Below, one piece after another: positions 22,391 through 28,985 of a stretch of 28,985 bases of DNA (position 1 is its first letter; every line of letters begins with the position of its first letter). The notes under the pieces are model-generated. The model had not been told where the DNA came from. It ran no database searches and saw only the letters and a program-made list of their open reading frames with translations. A program made the translations under genes and the position numbers. Source of the DNA: Echinococcus granulosus (taxonomy: Eukaryota > Platyhelminthes > Cestoda > Cyclophyllidea > Taeniidae); contig NW_020170400.1 in NCBI RefSeq assembly GCF_000524195.1, forward strand, positions 165,559-194,543, read 5' to 3'.

Positions 22391-23168
22391 GTATGTCACG
22401 AATTTTAAGAGGACAGATCTCTGTCTTAGTCGATGCCCCAAAAGAACGGCATTTAGCGTAACGCTTCCTCCATTAATGTCAATTATAGGCGACTTCCCAA
22501 TTTTCCTATCGGCTTACAGCACCACAGATATGTGGTTTGTGTTCTCTTGTATTTTATCACAAACACTTTCATTAAAACCCGCCTTGATTGGATTGATTGA
22601 GAGGATTGGAAATTAACAAAAATTTACGTAATAATAAAGAGCAATATAATATTTAGGCTGGGATGGTTGATAATTGACTGCTATAATGGCAGCGACTACG
22701 GTAACTGTTCCCTTAGCTGCGTGTGACCTAATTATAACGCCTATCCTTCAGATTTTCTCAGTCTTTCGGCAGGCTAGTACTACACCTTCTTCCACACTTG
22801 TGTCTTAATGTAGCGTTAAGCGCAAACTTTGTGGTACGTTGGTGACAAAGACAAACAAACCGATTCAGCTCAAAAGGCAATCCAGGAGGTAAACCTAAAC
22901 ACCAAAAAGAAATGGTAGATTACTGCCGCCGTAAGAGTTCTCAAGAGGAAAGCTTATTGAATAAATGCTCATACAATATAAAGAAACATGCATATATTTT
23001 GCACCTGAGATAGTATCAAAAAACTTGAGAAATCTGTGGCTTTGAATGAGCAAACAATGCCTTCAATAGCCGAAAGGAACCCAGATAGACAGCTTCGCTC
23101 CACTAAAATGAGAACAAGGTGAATGAGAGACGGGCAAATTACAGACATCACCCATTGGGGGGCCTAAA
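22391..23168. other. Non-coding stretch, no gene seen
   Basis: It contains only a hydrophobic frame of about 80 codons (22374-22616, plus) and a minus frame of 60 codons. Neither resembles a known protein. Confidence 0.4.
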
Positions 23169-23692
23169 CCTGCAATGTAGTTCACAAGGAGATTCCTTTA
23201 ATACCTTCCATTGTGATGAAAAATCATTTTCGAATCTCTTCCTCTAAATGCCATGTGATTACAATTACAAAAGGACAACCAAAGGGAATGGTGAGAAAAA
23301 AGCTCAAAGGATGGGTGTGGCTATACACTGCAAAGGTTCTCCAGCCATTACTGGTGCGATGGTGTCCAACAGATAAGGATACCTTTCAAAAGACTCACCA
23401 AAATTGGTGAGTGTTTTGTACTGAAAAAGTAGCAGCAGATCCTATTAAAAGTGGCAAAAAAATTATTTTTAATTTCCAAGTCTATAAAGTGCCAAAACCC
23501 AAAGAAGTAAAGCTGTCAAAATCGAGAGAAAAAATTTTACAGCGCGTCAAAACTTTTCTCACCAAAGTCATCCTGTCGTCCGGATTGTGGATCAAATGTC
23601 ATATTGTGATCATTGGAGGGAAGAAAGGAAAAATTCTTTCTCAAACAATTCAAGTTCTTTGGAACTACCATGACCTTTGCATTTTCCCTTGA
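23169..23692 (+). pseudogene. Lysine-rich open frame interrupted by one TGA (doubtful)
   Basis: One plus-strand phase is open from just after a TAA near 23166 to a stop after 23692, broken by a single TGA at 23408-23410. There are 79 codons before the break and 94 after it. Lys and hydrophobic residues dominate (for example KPKEVKLSKSREKILQRVK after the break), partly because the DNA is A-rich. The TGA sits inside AATTG|GTGAGT, a good 5' splice-site match, so an exon ending at 23404 is an alternative to a broken gene. I recognise no family. Two adjacent frames in one phase can arise by chance at this composition. Confidence 0.18.
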
Positions 23693-24621
23693 TTTAATAA
23701 AATACAGTTTATGAAGTATTTTTCAAAAAAGGTGTTTTAATAAGTAAATCATTTACTTTCTAATCAGAAATGATTTATTCTCTCCTTATAAGTTTGTCGA
23801 TTTTGAGGTAACACTAAGGGGTCAAAAATTTTTAGTTTTTGTAGGAATATTTAAGGACTTGATTATGTGTCATTGATGTTTCAAAACCTCTTGTCATAAC
23901 TTGTCAGTTTAATGAGTCTGATGGAAACTGAGGTTGTCCGCTATAGGCTACAACCCTAACTCGACCTCCAAAGCCAGCCGGAAAAGGTGTGGCAAAGGAA
24001 CGCATCACTTAGAAATGGTTAGTACACCTCTGTTAAGAAGACCCTTCATGGTCCGAATTTAAGATGTGCAATCACTTAATAAAGGGGAAAATTATATCTC
24101 TTTTGTAACTCACACCAATTGAAATTTTCCTCTTATTCTGTAAGGTAGACACCTCATATTTCATGAATTCTCTCCATTTCTTCTTATTTATTAAACACTG
24201 AGACAAATTAATTTATTCAGCTATTCATCCGGCGGGTTTCCTAGAAAATTTGAAACAAATCCTTAAAGCGATATGTTCATTATCGTGATGTAAGAAGAAA
24301 ACTCACCACTACAAACCAGATGTTGGACTGCTCTAATGTGGCATATTTGTGATACTGGTAACAATGTGGTCAAATAGGCGAAAAATGAACATGCTTTTTA
24401 GAAAACGGTGATAATGTTGATACTTTAAACCGCATTTAACTTTAATTTAGAACATACTACTTATTCCCAAATGAGCACACTTAATTTGGGGCATTTTCAA
24501 AGGACCGATTACATTCAAGATAGCAAATTTTAGACCTCCGGGTGGAGAAGATTAGTTACCAAAAGGAAGTATAAGGATATGCAAATGACAAGTTTTATGC
24601 AGACTTGAAGTCGCATTTTAC
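23693..24621. other. Non-coding stretch, no gene seen
   Basis: AT-rich sequence without notable frames or repeats. Confidence 0.45.
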
Positions 24622-24680
24622 CTTGAAAACCGATGGCGTCTTCATGGTCACGCGAGTGGTCCAGTCGGCCTGCTTGCCAC
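24622..24680 (-). other. Candidate 59-base internal exon
   Basis: On the minus strand a GC-rich block of 59 bases is bounded by an acceptor (pyrimidine-rich TTTTTCTAATTCGCCGTTTAG, with the AG at 682-681 of the 24-kb block) and a donor, TTCAAG|GTAAAA, with the GT at 24621-24620. Skipping the first two bases, it encodes GKQADWTTRVTMKTPSVFK and ends in phase 0. The G+C content drops sharply outside these borders. It could belong to a long-intron gene on the minus strand, possibly one continuing to the left edge, but no linking exon was identified. On the plus strand an ATG at 24633 opens 44 codons over the same bases, a rival reading. Confidence 0.22.
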
Positions 24681-27571
24681 CTAAACGGCGAATTAGAAAA
24701 ACCCCGTATGAAAATATCCTGTGCCTGTCACCTTAACCTCGGATGCTATGGCTTGAAAGCCAAATAATTATTAGAAATTTATCAGGTGACCATGTAACAT
24801 AAAGCATAAACAAAAAGTAAAGATAGTAATTTCTGGAGTTAGGCGTGCAATGGAAGTTTATTGGCCAGAGGAGCCACACTTTATTGTTGGTGCATTAAGT
24901 AGGAAAAATTCATCATTCATGGTAAAATCACATAGGTTTAGTCAATCGCATAATGATTTAGGAATCCACGATTGATTGACTGGCGGTTGGTAATCAAGAC
25001 TTATGAAGCAATTCATCAACTTTAAAACGCTCCATTTATAGTACATTTCAGCGTAAATAGTGAAAGTTGTCAAGGTTGCTTTTTATTTTTCGAAAGGACT
25101 AAACTCCTAAGCTTGGAATGTAAAATAAGGGGCAAGTAGTGAGGGTATTAAGGTCGTTTTCTTCTAGAAAATTCTTAAAACAGACGACTTAGTTTTTGTG
25201 TAGTTGTTTGAAGCTTTGGTAGGGTCTGCAAAAGTTACAATCTATGATACCCTCCCGGCAGAACACAATTTTGCTGCAAAATTTCCCCTTCATGAAGTGT
25301 GCTTTGATGCCGCTTTATTTCTTTACTCATCTTTTTGTTCCATTTTGTATACAATCATGATTTACTAAGAGGAGGCGAGAAGTATCGCTTTGAGGAATAG
25401 AGTAAGCAGAATATGGAGGTAGGGGTGGGGATGAGACGGCATTTCTCTGACTCCCCAGGTTCTTCGGAAGCAACTTTTATGGCCACCTAGAGTAGGAAGC
25501 CCTACACGGTTTTGCAAAAAAGAGAACAAGACTTTTGTAGCCATTTCTAATAAAGCAATTTTTCTTCTACATCCCCCAGTGATACGGTATGGAGTGGATT
25601 GCTGTCAGTCGTAGTCGGTTTTCCATCCGCTTGCAGTCGAACATGCACATTCACACACTGAAGGCAAGTGTAGCTCCTCTAAGAGTGAGGTATTGTGTGC
25701 CTGAGGATTATGGGCTAGACAACGGAGATTCCCGTTTATCATAGCCAACGCATTGCTCATTCGATTTATGAATGATGGTATACAAAAATCACATAGCTTA
25801 GCAAGTCAGTTAGCTGGTAAACAATGTAAAACAGGTGACAATTCAGAAGAGGGGAATAAGACCGCTTATTGATATCGGTTGGTAAATGTTAACAGCAGTC
25901 GGTTTCTTAGTTACTTTTACAACTTTAACTGTAAATTTAGGTGTAATCAGGTCCTCTTATTACCCTGATGACTGTTTAACCCCTACATTTTATGCTCAAA
26001 CATGGGGTTTTTTTCTGAAAAAGGTATTTGCCTATGAATATTTCATCTGCTGTTGGACCTTCTTCAACGTCTTCACGACACACCTGCATAATCGTTTTCT
26101 GCTAAAAGGCAAAATCTCTGATTCTAGGGAGAATTGTCACGTTTAAATAATTTGAAGTGGTATCTGAAGCATGGTACGTATAACCAAATCCAGGAATCTG
26201 CCTTTAAGAGTGGATGATGAAAATGACACCTACCAATTTCGCAGACGCGATGTGAGCAAAGAACAAAATTTGTCTGTCAAACACGACTTGGAAGTCTTAT
26301 TGCTGTGATGCAGACCTGTTGTACCGTCTTCGTTCCTACCTGCTGACTGATCAGTTATGATTTATTGGTCCATGAGTTCTTAAAACGAGACAGACTTCAT
26401 AGATTATACTAGCTATTTCTTCATTACCATACCCAAGACTTCCTTCTAGGCTAGCTTTTAAAATATTTTCTCCTCCTAGCAGTTTCTACAATTTGAGATG
26501 TCACGGATGTCGAAGAAATATCTGAGCCCATTGAGAATACCCCACCAATAAACTGCTTTATATGTGTAAGCTTGAATACCGTCGCACCTCCGCGCACTTA
26601 AATAATTGAGGTGATGAAGACCTCAATACGGATATCATTAGCGCCCGCCAGTTTGGGAATGTGACTTCTGGATGTCCACTGCAGGGTCAGGGTGGTTCCA
26701 TTCCTGAGTATTTATGGTACTTTTATAGACTTGGGCCTCACAGTGTCTATTAATACGTTTTAAGACCATCTGTCTGCAGCATTATTTAATCAGGAGAAAA
26801 TAAGCGACAGCGCAAGTTTTAAAACGTCTTAAGAGGGTTTGGGAATTGGACACAAAAAAATCAACTTGCAAATGGTTGAAACAGGCATATTTTTTTGAAA
26901 ACGCTCCCCTGCTAGTCGCTTAGGCACTAGCCACGTGTACGCTGTGGAAGACCTATCTCATATTTAGCCTTTCTCCAGCCTTACTTCTCTCTTCAGGCCT
27001 CACGCTTATGCCTTGTATCAAACTCATTGCTAACCTTTCCATTCCATTATGAACAACTTCACTAATGCTCGAACACCTTCAGCCTAAAATATCTAAGTTA
27101 TGGCGGAGTCACCCTCCTTATTGAGGCATTCTATCTAGAAGTTTTACTGCCAGCCTAACCTCGAGTTGGGTGGTTCCTACTTTACTTCAGAGCCAGCAAA
27201 TGTGTCGGACAAATGGTCAAATTGTACACTCTGGTAAATCATTCTTCCACTCTGATTGTGCCCCAGAGGCACCTCTATAAAAGTATCTCTTTTGTCCTAT
27301 TATTTTTTCTGAAGGTTTATTGCTCCACTATAAGTTCTCTATTTTAATCCTCCATTGATCGATTTGCATCATTTATACAGACTTTGAAATTTGCAAGATA
27401 AATTCCTGAAGTGATAATTATCAAGCAAAACATTGTCCCCTAGAAAATATGTTTTTGCCTTTTACCGGAGAACTAAGACAAATTTCTTTTCCTGTAAAAA
27501 CAGGACAAAGTAATTTAAAAAGTGGCCTTTGTTTAACTTGTATCCTTTTCTCGACTATTCGCGACTATTTT
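24681..27571. other. Non-coding stretch, no confident gene
   Basis: Nearly 2.9 kb. A hydrophobic 86-codon frame lies at 25886-26146 (plus), with no recognisable family. Inverted 8-base arms AGTCAATC and GATTGACT lie at 24940-24947 and 24974-24981. A slightly GC-richer patch at about 26640-26760 has no sustained frame that I could find. Confidence 0.4.
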
Positions 27572-27651
27572 CAGGGAGGGAAGGGGAGTGGATGGGAAGG
27601 AAGGAGGCAGTGGGGGAGGGGTAGACAGGATGAGGCACGGAGGCGATGGGA
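27572..27651 (+). other. G/A-rich tract containing a G-quadruplex motif
   Basis: About 80 bases, strongly purine-biased. At 27574-27596 the runs GGG, GGG, GGGG and GGG are separated by loops of one, two and seven bases, which satisfies the usual four-run quadruplex pattern. Further G runs follow at 27612-27621. The tract is on the strand matching the candidate gene that starts at 28468, about 0.9 kb upstream of its ATG. The overlapping frames at 27449-27766 are by-products of the tract. Confidence 0.7.
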
Positions 27652-28467
27652 ACAAATTTTTGCTACATTTGTTGCTGAAATTTTGATTGCAGCTAAATGA
27701 CCCGCTACAGGTGTCTGTTAATTGGAGTTTGGCCTCATAAACTCCTCCATCATCACATGACGCCACTTTAACATTTCCTTCTTTTTCTTTTGAATAAAAG
27801 GTTCAAATAAGACGTTTGAAATGGAGGCTTTATATGAAGGAGAAGACACGTTTAAATTTTACTAAAAAAAGGAATTAAAAAATTTTCGGGGGAGAAGTGT
27901 TTTTGAATATTCTCTTCTTGTTTTGTGTGAAATCGGTCATTTGCTCAATTTTAATCTTTCCAAGAAAAACGAAGGAGAAGCTAATCTTTGAATGTTTAAT
28001 AGAAAAAGTGCTTGTGTTTCACCGTATTCCCCAACCACTTCTGGTCTACTGTGCCGACTGTTCCTATGGTTGATAAGAAGAAATACGCGCTGAAAGTAGA
28101 AAACTAGTAGGTATTACCTAGCATGCTTTTTATCTTAACAAACATTAATAAAAAGGGGGAAATTAGGAGTAAACTTTAGGAATAATTTAGCTGTTAATAA
28201 ATAGTCACTGCTATAATCTGATTTGTTAAGAAAAACTTGGCTCAAATTTTCACTTGTTTTGAGATCATTTGTCCTTAAAACTAAAAATTTGGGCCCTGAC
28301 TATTGCCTTTTTCCTTATTGTCCATTCGACCGTCTTTCCTATTGAGCATGTGGTCATCAAAATTTCCGATACCAAGAAGAAGACTGGGTAGGATGAAAGT
28401 GTGAATGCAGCGGTGTCCTCTTCACTCGCACCATTTAACGAGCGAATTTTATGATTTGGGATGAGGC
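27652..28467. other. Upstream region of the right-edge candidate gene
   Basis: AT-rich to about 28300, then progressively richer in G+C. If the gene at 28468 is real, its promoter and 5' untranslated region should be here. I find no clear TATA box or initiator. TGA at 28462-28464 closes the coding frame two codons before the ATG. Confidence 0.4.
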
Positions 28468-28985
28468 ATGAAGTCTTTTGTCGTTGTTGGAAATTTTTCT
28501 CGTGTATGCCATCGAGTTTTGCTGAATAGAACAGACAGGTAAGTTTTCAATTCCTACGGGACGGTTGTACCGTTGGGCCGCCACTTGCACTTCCACAAGG
28601 CGGGCTTAGTTTCCCCGAGATGATCAGTATGTGGCTAAAGCGTGGACCGTTTGAGGGTTGTTAACTTGACGAAGGCTGGTCATTAAGTCATTCACTTAGC
28701 CACCAACCAACTCAAAGCACAATGTACATTTTCATCCTAAAGGATATTTAAAACCAAGGCTAGAACATACTGCCGCCTCGGAGCTCATGTCGTAAGTCCG
28801 GCAACCTTGATAGAGGGTATTAAAGGACTCATATACACCTCACAAATCCCCAACAAGTTACCTCCAGGCATTGTAGCGGCCTGCGTGGAAGACCTCACGG
28901 GATTTTTGCTGACCAGAGGAGGAAACTGCTTTAGAAAGAGAGATGGATGGCGAAGCATGAGCAAGGTGTTGTTAGCACTGGAAAT
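28468..28985 (+). CDS. 5' end of an unrecognised gene: two exons, running off the right edge
   Basis: Exon 1 (28468-28538) starts at an ATG that has an in-frame TGA two codons upstream. It encodes 23 residues, MKSFVVVGNFSRVCHRVLL then NRTD, and ends in CAG|GTAAGT, a full consensus donor, leaving two bases of a codon. A 204-base intron (28539-28742) ends in CATTTTCATCCTAAAG. Exon 2 starts at 28743 with the one base needed to complete an Arg codon, then stays open for 81 codons to the last base. The stop TAA just before exon 2 falls inside the intron. Exon 2 includes PPGIVAACVEDLTGFLL and RKRDGWRSMSKVLLALE, which look like helical, mixed-charge protein. I do not recognise the family. Caveats: the opposite strand of exon 2 is also open for about 66 codons, and other acceptors are possible. 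Confidence 0.42.

Noticed and set aside
25886..26146. Hydrophobic 86-codon frame as a small membrane protein
   Set aside because: T-rich DNA encodes hydrophobic residues by default. There is no homology and no expression signal.

Overview
The window looks like non-coding DNA from a eukaryote, most likely an invertebrate animal. By eye it is about three-fifths A+T, and CpG dinucleotides are common, which argues against a heavily methylated vertebrate genome. No uninterrupted reading frame beginning at a start codon exceeds 93 codons in 29 kb. That is about what chance allows at this composition, so intergenic DNA and introns dominate. There are no operons, ribosome binding sites, tRNA or rRNA genes, CRISPR arrays or bacterial insertion sequences. 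A flatworm or similar small-genome invertebrate is a guess that I cannot prove from the sequence.

Layout. At the left edge a frame on the minus strand opens at an ATG at 147 and runs off the window; it may be the start of a gene. At the right edge a better-supported two-exon gene start lies on the plus strand: an ATG at 28468, a consensus donor at 28539, an acceptor in matching phase at 28742, and an open frame to the last base. If both are real, the window is a roughly 28-kb interval between two divergent genes.

The clearest signal inside is a pair of diverged copies of one dispersed repeat of about 0.6 kb. One copy is on the minus strand (about 1868-2485) and one on the plus strand (about 4440-5023), inverted and separated by about 2 kb. 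They align collinearly at about 74% identity over 171 positions counted by hand. Both copies keep an acceptor-like pyrimidine tract with AG, a donor-like GTAA and a short reading frame. A second mobile-element remnant at about 12690-12820 resembles the 3' end of a LINE or SINE: a stem-loop followed by a (TGTAAA)n tail.

The rest holds simple-sequence tracts: a CT microsatellite near 9080, purine or pyrimidine runs near 6130, 13440, 22150 and 22270, and a purine-rich G-quadruplex motif near 27580. There are also a few short inverted repeats and several exon-like or small open frames of low confidence. I recognised no protein family in any of these frames, so no functions are assigned.
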